Source: Gemmatimonadaceae bacterium (GTDB taxonomy: Bacteria > Gemmatimonadota > Gemmatimonadetes > Gemmatimonadales > Gemmatimonadaceae). From it: 64,000 nt of DNA. The notes beneath the pieces were generated by a model that was not told where the DNA came from, ran no database searches, and saw only the letters and a list, made by a program, of their open reading frames with translations. The DNA is taken from contig DASUHB010000033.1 in NCBI GenBank assembly GCA_036273715.1, forward strand, positions 124,001-188,000, read 5' to 3'. The position numbers and the translations under genes were made by a program. Below, one piece after another: positions 11,292-21,743 of the stretch. The number at the start of each line of letters is the position of its first letter. Positions within the stretch are counted from its first letter, which is position 1.

Positions 11292-12205
11292 CACGCCGAA
11301 CGAGCGGTGCTGCAAGGGGCCGATGGGTCGCCGCGGCGGCGATTCTTGCATCGATTGCCTGTCCCGCTGCCGCCGCGTCGCAAGTCGCGGCGTTGGACAT
11401 GAGCACGCTGGCGCACAACGCGTGCGCGGACACGGTGACGCCGCAGCGATTTGTCACGACGACGATTTTTCAGTCGGCGGTCTCGGCCGACACGCTGTCT
11501 GCGCTCACGGCGCAGCTCGACCTGATCTCGCAGCAGGTTGCCGAACGTGCGCGCGCAGCGTTGGGCGCCGCGCCGAACATGGTCCCCGAGGACGATACGC
11601 TGGCCAACTGGCGTCACCTCAGCGGCACCCTGCCGCTCGAGGTCGTGTTCTACCGCGACAGACCGTCCGTCTGGCGTGTGGACAGCGCCGCTGACACGTC
11701 GAGAGCGAGGCTCCTCGCGGTATACAGTGACGTGCTGCGCCAGATGTCACCCAACGACCTGTGGGTCGTGTGGCCGCCCGGCTTTGCGTCGGACTCGGTC
11801 GTGCTCCGCTTTGCGTTAGGACCTAACGGTCCGCCCCGGGCGACGCATCAGCCGCGGTTTGCCGTTTTCTCCCTGCCCATGGGCGCCGTTGCACAGTCGC
11901 ACGCGCTGCCGAACCACGTCGCGCACCCCCAGTACCCGTACGACGCCGAGTTCCGCCGGGTGATCGCAACGCTGACAATGGATTTTGTGATCGATACGAC
12001 GGGCCACCCGGATTCTACGACGCTCAAGGATGAAACACCGCCGCCCAAGGTGTTCGACTTCCCGCGGGCCGAGATGTATTACCGCGAATTCGTCGCCGCC
12101 GCGCGCAAGGCGATCCTCGCCAGCACCTTTCACCCGGCTCGCTACGGCGGTTGCGCGGTGCGCGAGCTCGTGCGGGCGCCGTACGCGTTTCGCTTTCGCC
12201 CATGA
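11288..12205 (+). CDS. Secreted TonB-C-like domain protein, array copy 4
   Basis: 305 residues, ATG overlapping the previous stop by 4 nt. Signal peptide WVAAAAILASIACPAAAAS; mature Cys in HNACADTV; second conserved Cys in YGGCAVREL. The C-terminal domain shows PQYPYDAEFRRVIATLTMDFV and FHPARYGGC, the family signature. LWVVWPPG in the middle matches LWIVWPDG of copy 2, placing it in subtype A with copies 1 and 2. Translationally coupled to its neighbours, so the array is one transcription unit. Function not recognised. Confidence 0.72.
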   Translation: MTRRTSGAARGRWVAAAAILASIACPAAAASQVAALDMSTLAHNACADTVTPQRFVTTTIFQSAVSADTLSALTAQLDLISQQVAERARAALGAAPNMVPEDDTLANWRHLSGTLPLEVVFYRDRPSVWRVDSAADTSRARLLAVYSDVLRQMSPNDLWVVWPPGFASDSVVLRFALGPNGPPRATHQPRFAVFSLPMGAVAQSHALPNHVAHPQYPYDAEFRRVIATLTMDFVIDTTGHPDSTTLKDETPPPKVFDFPRAEMYYREFVAAARKAILASTFHPARYGGCAVRELVRAPYAFRFRP

Positions 12206-12874
12206 GGTGTAGGACAGTGAGATGCTTCCTCGTGACGTTAGTCGCGGTCCTCACTCAGTTGGTCGTTCCGTCACCGGCCCGTGCGCAGACGGCCGCCGTG
12301 CGTCCGGCGTGCCGACACCCGGTCACTGCCGCCGACGCCACCTATGACTTCGTCATGCAATCGCTCACGCCGGCCGACTCGGTGAAGGGAGCCGCAGGCG
12401 AGGTGTCGCTTCTCGACCAACGCATCGCCCACGCGATGCGCGGGTCGATCGGTGCTGCAGCTGAGTCTTCACGCCATTACACGAGGCCGGCCCGATTTCT
12501 TCCAGGTGACGAATACCTCGATGTTGGTGTTTGCGGCGCGGCACCCGGCCGACGCGGAGGCGCCGCCTATCTTCGAGCAAGAGGGTCGCTTCATTCCATC
12601 GTACAAAGTCATGGAGAGGGGCGTGGCGTGGCGGGTGGCGATGCAGGCGACGATCGACGATGAGGGTCGCGTGGAGAAGAGCACCGTGCACGACATCCGT
12701 GCGATGGCTTCGACGTCCGATTCGTCGCACTTCGAGGACTATTCCAGCAAGATCGTCGACGCGGCGCGTCAGGCGATGCTGGACAGCCGATTCGTTCCGG
12801 CGCATCGCGACGGTTGTAACGTCGAGCAGATCGTTCGGCAGGCGTATTACGTGAACCCGGCCGGCTATCGATGA
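12202..12874 (+). pseudogene. TonB-C-like array copy 5, internal deletion plus frameshift
   Basis: Begins with ATG at 12202 coupled to copy 4, has a signal peptide (FLVTLVAVLTQLVVPSPARAQ), Cys in RPACRHPV and DQRIAHAMRGSIGAA, then loses the family sequence and runs out of frame. From about 12460 another frame resumes the family (MLVFAARHPAD, AWRVAMQATIDDEGRVEKST, FVPAHRDGCNVEQI) to 12874. Compared with copy 3 roughly 230 nt of the middle are missing. The missing part spans the region between the N-terminal helix and the TonB-C-like domain. Probably non-functional. Confidence 0.78.
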
Positions 12875-12953
12875 CCGCCTGAAAGTGGAAGGACGCGCCT
12901 ATGCGGGTGAGGACCTGCGACCCGATTACTCAGACGTGAATCGGGGTGCGCGA

Positions 12954-13539
12954 TCAGAGGGGTTCCGGAGCGGACACATCGCCGAATCGACCGAACTTGA
13001 GCGCGAGCGTCGGCAGCACGAAGAGACTGAGGGCCGTCGATGTCACCAGACCGCCCAGGATCACGACGGCGAGCGGCCCTTCTATCTCCCGCCCCGGATC
13101 GCCGCTGCCGATGGCGAGCGGCAGAAGCCCCAATCCAGTTGCCAGCGCCGTCATGGGTGTCAGATCGACTCGGCGCCCTGAGCGCTCGACGTGCCGCGTG
13201 CGGGGGTCACAGACGAGATCGCCGATTCGGAAGACGTCGGGTGCGCGCGCCGCCTGCGTCGAGGCCGCGCACACGGTCATCAACTGCATTCCTGGCGGTC
13301 AAGAAGAGAATCGGAGTTGTACATCCAGCGCGGCGGAGCTCTCCGGCGACCGAGAACCCGTCTCGCCCAGGGAGCATCACGTCGCAGACGACGAGATCGT
13401 ACGCCGATCGTCGCGCCGCATCGAGACCCGAATCGCCGTCGAGCGCGGCGTCGACGACGTATCCCGCTTCCGCCAGTCCCTGGCGAAGGTACGCCGCGGC
13501 TTTGCGTTCATCCTCGATTACCAAGATCTTAATCGGCAC
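12954..13539 (-). pseudogene. Deletion relic: OmpR-type response regulator fused to the end of an HME-RND efflux pump
   Basis: From ATG 13539 the minus strand encodes a clean receiver domain (KILVIEDERKAAAYLRQGLA, DLVVCDVMLPGRDG with the phospho-Asp, [13 protein letters not shown]) resembling CusR/CopR-type metal regulators. At GLDAG near 13245 the frame shifts; the next frame carries the start of the winged-helix domain ([22 protein letters not shown]). Near 13155 this joins directly to the last membrane segments of an RND pump ([35 protein letters not shown]) and stops at 12954. So two deletions removed the regulator's C-terminus, presumably its kinase, the membrane-fusion protein and most of the pump. 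A decayed copper/silver-type efflux locus. Confidence 0.82.
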
Positions 13540-13592
13540 GCCCGTTTCTCATGCCGCGGGTGATTCTGCCTAACGCCTGTGGATTCCGCGGA

Positions 13593-13674
13593 TGCGAAGG
13601 GGGGGACTCGAACCCCCACGGATTGCTCCACTGGATCCTAAATCCAGCGCGTCTACCAGTTCCGCCACCCTCGC
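13593..13674 (-). tRNA. tRNA-Leu (anticodon UAG)
   Basis: Minus strand from 13674: acceptor GCGAGGG pairs with CCTTCGC (one G-U), D-arm with GGTAGACGC, anticodon stem CTGGA/TCCAG with loop TTTAGGA giving anticodon TAG (reads CUA), a long class-II variable arm and T-arm GGGGGTTCGAGTCCCCC. 82 nt with discriminator A; the CCA end is not encoded. Stands alone between the RND relic and htrA. Confidence 0.95.
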
Positions 13675-13775
13675 GACTTCGTCAGAACCTAACGGGCTCC
13701 AAATCACCGTGCCACCGCGCCCGTGGCCGTCTCCAGCCGTGTCCGTCGTGTCCGGTCTTGTCCGCCTTACAAGAA

Positions 13776-13802
13776 CGGCCCGGTTGCACCGCAACCGGGC
13801 CG
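13776..13802 (-). terminator. Intrinsic terminator of htrA
   Basis: A perfect 12-bp inverted repeat CGGCCCGGTTGC / GCAACCGGGCCG with a 3-nt loop, followed on the minus strand by TTCTTGT. It starts 23 nt past the htrA stop and lies before the tRNA gene. Confidence 0.8.
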
Positions 13803-13825
13803 CTCCCTGCCTCGTCGCGGGTTGC

Positions 13826-15400
13826 CTACTGGCCAACCTGCAGATTCACCACCCGCGTCCCCTTGGCCTGCGGATTGTACACCAGCAAGCTGATGGCGTC
13901 GCCATCCTTCATCTTCGACAACACGTCGTTCAAATCGGCCACCGATGTCACCGCACGCTCCGGCCGCGGATACAGAATGCGCGTGATGACGTCCGCGTCG
14001 GGCTGCAACTGCTGATACGCGACGCTTCCCGCCTTCACGTCCGTCACCGCCAACCCGTGCTGCGATGCCGGCAAGCCGACCCGCGTCGCTTCTTCCTGAC
14101 TCAACGGCTGCACCGCAATCCCCAACTTGTCGTAACTCGCGCCGCCGTTGTCGGGCGTCGACCCGCTGTCGGTGCTCGCCACTTGTTGATCGTTAGGCGC
14201 CTGCGCCAGCTTCACCTTGAAGTCCATCCGCTTGCCGTACCGCATGACCGTGACGTCGACGGTCTGCCCCGGCTCGTGCGTCCGGATGATCCGCTGGAGC
14301 GTCGCCACGTGATCGATCGGCTGGCCATCGACGGCCACGATCACGTCGCCGTGCTCGATGCCGGCGTCAGCCGCCGGGCTCGGACCATCGGGCGTCTTGC
14401 CGCCGACGAGCGCGCCATGGATGTCCTTGAGTCCTGCCACTTGCGCCGTCGTCGGGCTCACCTCGGTGATCGACACGCCGAGCACGGCTTGTCGGACGTG
14501 GCCGTACTTGATGATGTCATCCATCACGCTCTTGGCGAGCGTGATCGGAATCGCGAATCCATAGCCCGAGTAGTAGCCGGTCTGGCTCGCGATCGCGCTG
14601 TTGATGCCGATCACGTTCCCGTTGATGTCGACTAACGGACCGCCCGAGTTGCCCGGGTTGATCGCCGCATCGGTCTGGATGTAGTCGACCACGGCGTACT
14701 GCGACGCATAGAGATTGCGCAAGTTTCCGCTGCGGCCCTTGGCGCTGATGATGCCGGCCGTCACCGTGAAGTCGAGCGACAGCGGATTGCCGATCGCCAG
14801 CACCCATTGCCCCACCTGCGCCTTGCTGTCGTCGCCTAACGTCACCGTCGGCAGGTTCGTCGCGGCGATCTTGATCACCGCCACGTCCGTCGTCGGATCG
14901 CGGCCGACCACCTTCGCCGGATACACGTGGCCGTCGAACAGCTTCACCTTGAGCTTGTCGGCGTCCGCAACGACGTGGTTGTTCGTGAGAATGTATCCGT
15001 CAGGCGACACGATGAAGCCGGAGCCGAGCCCTTCCTCGGGCCGTGACTGCTGGGGGCCGAACTGCCGGAAGAAATCTTCCATGCCCGGCGGCAACTGCCC
15101 CTGCGGGATCCGCTGCACCCGCGCTTCACGCTCCGTGGTGATGGACACCACGGCCGGCCGCACGTGATCGACAATCGAGACGAATCCGTTGCTCAGATCC
15201 GCAACGGGCGCCATCGCCGCAGTATTCACCGTTGCCGATGTCAACCGTGCCGGCGTCGATTTCTGTTGTTGTGCAAAGCCGAACGGTGTCAGGTTGAGCC
15301 CGCCGGCCAGTATGAGACCGCCCGCAAAGGCGATGATGGCGACGATGGCAACGATGCCAAACGCGCCCAGCCGCGGACGGCGAGAATCATGAGGCGTCAT
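13826..15400 (-). CDS. HtrA/DegP-type serine protease with two PDZ domains
   Basis: 524 residues. One N-terminal membrane segment (FGIVAIVAIIAFAGGLIL, about 14-31) anchors or exports the protein. The trypsin-like domain has the triad His in LTNNHVVADAD (about 142), Asp in PTTDVAVIKI (about 172) and Ser in NPGNSGGPL (about 249). Two PDZ domains follow (GDVIVAVDGQPIDH and a second near the C-terminus). It degrades or refolds damaged envelope proteins and may act in stress signalling. Monocistronic with its own terminator. A short linker rich in Asp/Gly/Ser separates the PDZ domains. Confidence 0.93.
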   Translation of the reverse strand: MTPHDSRRPRLGAFGIVAIVAIIAFAGGLILAGGLNLTPFGFAQQQKSTPARLTSATVNTAAMAPVADLSNGFVSIVDHVRPAVVSITTEREARVQRIPQGQLPPGMEDFFRQFGPQQSRPEEGLGSGFIVSPDGYILTNNHVVADADKLKVKLFDGHVYPAKVVGRDPTTDVAVIKIAATNLPTVTLGDDSKAQVGQWVLAIGNPLSLDFTVTAGIISAKGRSGNLRNLYASQYAVVDYIQTDAAINPGNSGGPLVDINGNVIGINSAIASQTGYYSGYGFAIPITLAKSVMDDIIKYGHVRQAVLGVSITEVSPTTAQVAGLKDIHGALVGGKTPDGPSPAADAGIEHGDVIVAVDGQPIDHVATLQRIIRTHEPGQTVDVTVMRYGKRMDFKVKLAQAPNDQQVASTDSGSTPDNGGASYDKLGIAVQPLSQEEATRVGLPASQHGLAVTDVKAGSVAYQQLQPDADVITRILYPRPERAVTSVADLNDVLSKMKDGDAISLLVYNPQAKGTRVVNLQVGQ

Positions 15401-15566
15401 ACGTTGGTTCCGCTGTTTGAGCTATGAGAACGATACACCATGGCGTGGTTGCAAGTTTCACGCGCTCGCCACGTTGCTGTGCGCGACACTTCGGTCGAGT
15501 ACCCACTCGCCCTCGCATCGCGTTGGTCACAAGAATCCATCCAGAAGTTGCCGGCCTGTCAAGCAC

Positions 15567-15597
15567 AACGAGCGCCGGGCAGTGCCCGACGCTCGTT
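15567..15597 (-). terminator. Intrinsic terminator downstream of dnaK
   Basis: AACGAGCG-C-CGGGC / GCCCG-A-CGCTCGTT forms a 13-bp stem with one mismatch and a 3-nt loop; on the minus strand it is followed by GTGCTTG. It lies 37 nt past the dnaK stop, upstream of htrA. The T-run is weak. Confidence 0.6.
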
Positions 15598-15633
15598 GGT
15601 TCGTCCATCAGATTCCACACCCTCGGGCCTCCC

Positions 15634-17577
<1,944 letters not shown>

Positions 17578-17781
17578 AGTTTCCTCGATGTACGTTGATG
17601 CGCGCGTCGCCACGACAGAGTGGCGCCCGAATTCTTATGTCCGCAGTCCGGCCCAAGGTTCTCGCAAACTTGAGGCCCGATAATCGCGCCACATTGACAG
17701 CATATTCGTGGCGTCATGCGCGAGACTGGCAGAAGAGAATATCAGGTTTCCCGAGCGGTTGCCTCGAACGGAGATGAGTGA

Positions 17782-18537
17782 ATGATCCCACTCGGTGATG
17801 ACCTGCCACGCCTCTCGCGGCCGCGCATGACGTACATGATCCTGGCGGCGACCTGGGCCGTTTGGCTGCTCGTCGAGAAAGGCGGACTGGACCCGTACGC
17901 CCTCGCCAAGAGTATCTGCGACTACGGGATGGTTCCGGGCGAGCTCACGCACAAAGCCGCGCTCGGTACAGCGGTGCCGATCGGACCTGGAATGGTCTGC
18001 GCCGTCGACAATTCGCCGATCAACATCCTAACTCCGCTCCTGTCGATCTTCTTGCACGGCGGTTGGGAGCACATCCTCGGCAACTCGCTGTTCTTCTGGG
18101 TGTTCGGTCGAAGCGTCGAGGACAGCATGGGCTCCGGCCGATTCCTCGTGTTCTATCTCGTCTGCGGGCTTGCGGCAGCTGCTCTGTACATCGCTACCAG
18201 CCCAGCCTCGCCAGTGCCCACGGTCGGCGCATCGGGCGCCATCTCGGGAATCATGGGAGCGTATCTGCTCCTCTACCCGAAAGCGCGCGTGAACATGTTC
18301 TTCTTCATCTTCGTGCTGCCGATTCGTGCCTGGTTGGTGCTGCTGTACTGGTTCGGCCTCCAGGTGCTCGAAGGCCTGCCGCAACTCGGCCAGCAGATGA
18401 ACCCGCAGGTCTCAGGCGGCGTGGCGGTGTGGGCGCACGTCGGTGGGTTCCTCACAGGATTGCTCCTCGTGTCGCTCTTCGCCGACCCGCAACTGGTCCG
18501 ACGACATCGCACCGTGTTCGGCGGCTATTACGGCTGA
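17782..18537 (+). CDS. Rhomboid-family intramembrane serine protease
   Basis: 251 residues with about six hydrophobic segments. The catalytic Ser is in PTVGASGAISG (GxSG) and the catalytic His in WAHVGGFLTGL; the L1-loop equivalent HGGWEHILGNSLFFWVFG carries the His-x-x-x-His-x-x-x-Asn pattern typical of the family. Cleaves transmembrane substrates within the bilayer. An insertion of about 25 residues with two Cys (SICDY and MVCAV) lies before the conserved part. Diverges from dnaK across about 200 nt in which I could not define a convincing promoter. Confidence 0.9.
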   Translation: MIPLGDDLPRLSRPRMTYMILAATWAVWLLVEKGGLDPYALAKSICDYGMVPGELTHKAALGTAVPIGPGMVCAVDNSPINILTPLLSIFLHGGWEHILGNSLFFWVFGRSVEDSMGSGRFLVFYLVCGLAAAALYIATSPASPVPTVGASGAISGIMGAYLLLYPKARVNMFFFIFVLPIRAWLVLLYWFGLQVLEGLPQLGQQMNPQVSGGVAVWAHVGGFLTGLLLVSLFADPQLVRRHRTVFGGYYG

Positions 18538-18645
18538 TCGCCGAAGTGGTTCCGGCGGCATGTCGGTACGTGTAACTTCTGCTGTGCCTTGCCGCGGTCC
18601 GCGCCGTCGGGGCCCGGGTCATCCGCTTCTCATCGAACATCGGTC

Positions 18646-19401
18646 GTGCGAGCCCCAACCGTAGCGCGCATCGCGGCACTCATCGACCATACGCTCCTCA
18701 AGGCCGAAGCGACGCGTAGCGACATCGAGGCCTTGTGCGATGAAGCAAGCGAGCACGACTTCGCCGCCGTGTGCGTCAATCCGGTGTGGGTGCGCCTCTG
18801 CAGAGCATCGCTCGGGAGCCACCGCACCAAGGTAGCAACGGTCATCGCCTTTCCGTTGGGCGCGTCCGAATCGGACACCAAAGTCGGCGAAGCAGAGCTC
18901 GCCGAGAAGCAAGGGGCCCACGAGCTCGACATGGTGGCGGCGATCGGACACATCAAGTCCGGCGATTGGACACACGTCTCGCGGGACATCGCCGCGGTGG
19001 TCTCTGCCGCGGCGGGACGGACAGTCAAGGTGATCATCGAGACAGCCGTGCTCACCGACGCGGAGATCACGAGAGCGAGCACCATCGCACGCGACGCCGG
19101 CGCCGCGTTCGTCAAAACGAGCACCGGATTCCACCCGGCCGGCGGCGCGACGGCGCACGCCGTGTCGACCATTCGCGGCGCCGTCGGCGACGACATCGGT
19201 GTCAAAGCGTCAGGCGGCATTCGCGACTGCGATGCCGCGCTGCGCATGCTGGCGGCTGGCGCCTCCCGCATCGGCACGTCGAGCGGCGTGAACATCGTGC
19301 AGTGTCTCGATGCCGACCCGACGCCGTTCGCTGAGCTCATCCGGCACCCCGAGCGACACGCCGGATGCACCACCTCGCGCCCACCCCGCGCGTTCGCCTA
19401 A
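18646..19401 (+). CDS. deoC: Deoxyribose-phosphate aldolase
   Basis: 251 residues, DeoC family, splits 2-deoxyribose-5-phosphate into glyceraldehyde-3-phosphate and acetaldehyde in deoxynucleoside catabolism. Schiff-base Lys is in AFVKTSTGF near residue 157; the proton-relay Lys is in GVKASGGIRD. LIDHTLLKAEAT is the typical N-terminus, so GTG 18646 is taken as start; a TTG 57 nt earlier is possible. The stop codon is made by a GCCTAAC heptamer. It may act with the purine phosphorylase encoded 20 kb away. Confidence 0.93.
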   Translation: MRAPTVARIAALIDHTLLKAEATRSDIEALCDEASEHDFAAVCVNPVWVRLCRASLGSHRTKVATVIAFPLGASESDTKVGEAELAEKQGAHELDMVAAIGHIKSGDWTHVSRDIAAVVSAAAGRTVKVIIETAVLTDAEITRASTIARDAGAAFVKTSTGFHPAGGATAHAVSTIRGAVGDDIGVKASGGIRDCDAALRMLAAGASRIGTSSGVNIVQCLDADPTPFAELIRHPERHAGCTTSRPPRAFA

Positions 19402-19418
19402 CAGGAGCGACTGGTCCC

Positions 19419-20030
19419 GTGCGTCTCATTCCGAGAGACACCGCGTTCTTCTCGATGTTCGCGCAGCTGTCCAAGCGCCTGACGGCGGCCGCACGCTTGC
19501 TGGCCGGCCTATTCGCCGATCCATCGCGTCTCGATCACTTCACCTCGGCGATCAAGCTGGTGGAGCACGAGGCCGATACGATCACGCACGACATCATCGC
19601 GCGCATCGACCAGACGTTCGTGACACCATTCGACCGCGAAGACATCCACCTGCTCGCGTCGCGCCTGGACAACGTCGTGGATCTGGTCGATGGGACAGCG
19701 CGGCGCGCGGCGATGTTCCACGTGACAGACGTGCACGAAGCAGCAAAGAAGATCTGCGCGGTGCTCATTCAGGCGACCGACGCGATCGAAGCCGCCGTGG
19801 CTCACATGAAGGACGTCCGCTTCATTGTCGACAAAGGCCGCGAGATCAAGATGCGCGAAGAAGAAGGCGACGCGCTCTATCACGAGGCCGTCGGCGAGTT
19901 GTTCCGCGGCACCCCCGACCCACTCGAAGTGATCAAGTGGAAGGAACTGTACGACACGCTCGAGCGCGCGCTCGACCAGTGCGAGGACGTGGCCAACGTT
20001 CTCGAGAGCATCGCTCTCAAACACGCCTGA
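19419..20030 (+). CDS. PhoU-like (DUF47) Pit accessory protein
   Basis: 203 residues, all-helical, with two PhoU-like repeats: ...LVEHEADTITHDIIARIDQTF and EEEGDALYHEAVGELF. DUF47/YkaA proteins are normally encoded next to Pit transporters, as here, and are thought to regulate low-affinity phosphate uptake. GTG 19419 is preceded by AGGAG about 12 nt upstream; the stop is 3 nt before the pit start, so the two are co-translated. Confidence 0.88.
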   Translation: MRLIPRDTAFFSMFAQLSKRLTAAARLLAGLFADPSRLDHFTSAIKLVEHEADTITHDIIARIDQTFVTPFDREDIHLLASRLDNVVDLVDGTARRAAMFHVTDVHEAAKKICAVLIQATDAIEAAVAHMKDVRFIVDKGREIKMREEEGDALYHEAVGELFRGTPDPLEVIKWKELYDTLERALDQCEDVANVLESIALKHA

Positions 20031-20033
20031 TCG

Positions 20034-21077
20034 GTGGTCACGTACGTCGTCGCGATCATCGTGATCGCGTTCCTGTTCGACTTCAGCAACGGCTTCCACG
20101 ACTCGGCGAATTCCATCGCCACCGTCGTCGGTACGCGGGTCCTCAAGCCGCTGCCCGCGGTTCTCTGGGCCGCGTTCTTCAACTTCCTCGCCGCATTCAC
20201 CGTCGGAACGGCAGTCGCGCGGACGATGGGCCAAGGCATGATCCATGTCTCCATCGTCGATCCGAACGTCATCCTCGGCGCACTGCTCGGCGCCATCGCG
20301 TGGAACATCATCACCTGGTATTTCGGGCTGCCATCCAGCTCGTCCCACGCGCTCATCGGCGGCTACGGAGGAGCGGCCGTCGCGAAAGCGGGTTTCTCGG
20401 CCATCATTCCGGCCGGGTGGACCAAGACACTGGTATTCATCGTCCTGTCGCCCATCATCGGCATGATCCTGGGCTTCGTCCTCATGGTCGCGGTGTACTG
20501 GATTTTCAAACGCACACCGCCTGGACGGGTCGATCGCATTTTTCGGGTCGCCCAGCTCGCCAGCTCCGGCTTCTTCTCGCTCTCACATGGAGCGAATGAC
20601 GCGCAGAAGACGATGGGTATTATCGTCGGGCTGCTCGTTTCGACACAGGGTTACTTCGCGCACCAACCAGGATTGCTCGGACACTTGTACCTCACCCGGG
20701 GCGATGTCATTCCGCACTGGGTCGAGATCGCCGCCTACACCGCCATCGCCCTCGGCACTGCGTTAGGCGGATGGCGCATCGTGCACACCATGGGCTCCCG
20801 GATCACGCGGCTGAGACCCGTGGGCGGCTTCTGCGCAGAGACCGGAGGCGCGCTCAGCATCTTGCTGGCAACGAAGTTCGGAATCCCGGTGAGCACCACG
20901 CATACCATCACCGGATCCATCGTCGGTGTCGGCGCCACACAGCGCCTTTCTGCTGTGCGGTGGGGCGTCGCGGGCCGAATCGTTTGGGGATGGATTCTCA
21001 CGATCCCCGCGGCCGCGGCGATGTCCGCAATATTCTGGCTATTGTTGAGTCGGGTGATCATTACCGCCGCGGCCTAG
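20034..21077 (+). CDS. pit: Low-affinity inorganic phosphate transporter (Pit family)
   Basis: 347 residues, about ten transmembrane segments. Two inverted PiT signature repeats are visible: FSNGFHDSANSIATVVGTR near the N-terminus and SHGANDAQKTMGII in the middle, each with the D/N-rich GxNDxA motif that binds phosphate and cation. Length is that of the short bacterial Pit proteins (compare E. coli PitA about 500). Starts with GTG directly after the DUF47 gene. Works with the Pst system as the constitutive, low-affinity route. Confidence 0.94.
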   Translation: MVTYVVAIIVIAFLFDFSNGFHDSANSIATVVGTRVLKPLPAVLWAAFFNFLAAFTVGTAVARTMGQGMIHVSIVDPNVILGALLGAIAWNIITWYFGLPSSSSHALIGGYGGAAVAKAGFSAIIPAGWTKTLVFIVLSPIIGMILGFVLMVAVYWIFKRTPPGRVDRIFRVAQLASSGFFSLSHGANDAQKTMGIIVGLLVSTQGYFAHQPGLLGHLYLTRGDVIPHWVEIAAYTAIALGTALGGWRIVHTMGSRITRLRPVGGFCAETGGALSILLATKFGIPVSTTHTITGSIVGVGATQRLSAVRWGVAGRIVWGWILTIPAAAAMSAIFWLLLSRVIITAAA

Positions 21078-21171
21078 TGAACCGCGTCTGAGTCTAGAGT
21101 AGCGTCTGCTTCTGGTACTTGCGCGTCGTCATGAGCCGACGAGCGGAGACCTGTGTCCAATCACTGTGGCG

Positions 21172-21558
21172 TTAGGCAGTCGGGTTCTCGCTGACTCGGG
21201 CGACCTCGTCCGGTTCGCCGTCGGCCAGATGGCGCAACTGCTCGAAAGCGTGATGCCAGAAGCGATCGTATTTCCGGAGCCAGGGCGCGAGTGCCGCATT
21301 CATTGCTGCGGCGTCGAGCGCATAGATCTGCTGACGCCCGTCACGGCTGGCCTGCACCAGTCCAGCGGAGCGAAGCCCCATCAAGTGCTTGGAAATGCCT
21401 GACGGGACCAGATCGGGAAACTCAACCGACAGTCCGGTCACGTTGAGCGGACCCCGTTCGGCGAGAAGATCGAGGATGCGCCGGCGGGTGGGATCGGCCA
21501 GCATCCGAAACAGAGTGTCGGTCGCGTCCTCCGTCTGACGGTCAGCTTTCGCTCGCAT
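21172..21558 (-). CDS. ArsR/SmtB-family transcriptional repressor
   Basis: 128 residues with a winged helix: FRMLADPTRRRILDLLAERG, recognition region SGISKHLMGLRSAGLV and wing DGRQQIYAL. It lacks the paired Cys of metal-sensing ArsR proteins (no ELCVCDL), so it resembles the non-metal ArsR subgroup. Its own promoter carries a perfect AT-rich palindrome, indicating autorepression. Convergent with pit and divergent from ppk1, so control of ppk1 from the same operator is possible. Effector unknown. Confidence 0.88.
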   Translation of the reverse strand: MRAKADRQTEDATDTLFRMLADPTRRRILDLLAERGPLNVTGLSVEFPDLVPSGISKHLMGLRSAGLVQASRDGRQQIYALDAAAMNAALAPWLRKYDRFWHHAFEQLRHLADGEPDEVARVSENPTA

Positions 21559-21604
21559 TCACCCGCCCAGCGAGCTCGTGCGGATAACCTGAGGCATGGC
21601 CGTC

Positions 21605-21632
21605 ATTATATTACTACTTAGTAATGTGTCAA
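21605..21632 (-). promoter_or_regulatory. Consensus promoter with embedded ArsR operator
   Basis: Minus strand: -35 TTGACA (21632-21627), 16-bp spacer, -10 TATAAT (21610-21605), both exact sigma70 consensus. The spacer is almost filled by the perfect inverted repeat ATTACTA-CT-TAGTAAT (21610-21625), the type of site ArsR repressors bind. It sits 47-74 nt upstream of the arsR ATG. Strikingly AT-rich for this genome. Confidence 0.82.
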
Positions 21633-21743
21633 GCGGCACGCCTTGAGCTTCGTTGTAATCCCGTGACCAAACCATGATCTTTCTCGAGGTGGCGGCCAAC
21701 ATAGTGAAACCCTCCCACCTCGCCGTCGCCACCCACGCGGACC

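Noticed and set aside
12885-13563. Plus-strand frames across the relic region
   Set aside because: They mirror the decayed regulator/RND remnant on the minus strand and show no domain.
17578-17781. A heat-shock (CIRCE or sigma32) site between dnaK and rhomboid
   Set aside because: No TTAGCACTC inverted repeat and no convincing -35/-10 pair; a lone TTGACA at 17694 lacks a -10.
19310-20599. 429-codon plus-strand frame across deoC, DUF47 and pit
   Set aside because: Overlaps three well-supported genes in another frame; Arg-rich shadow.
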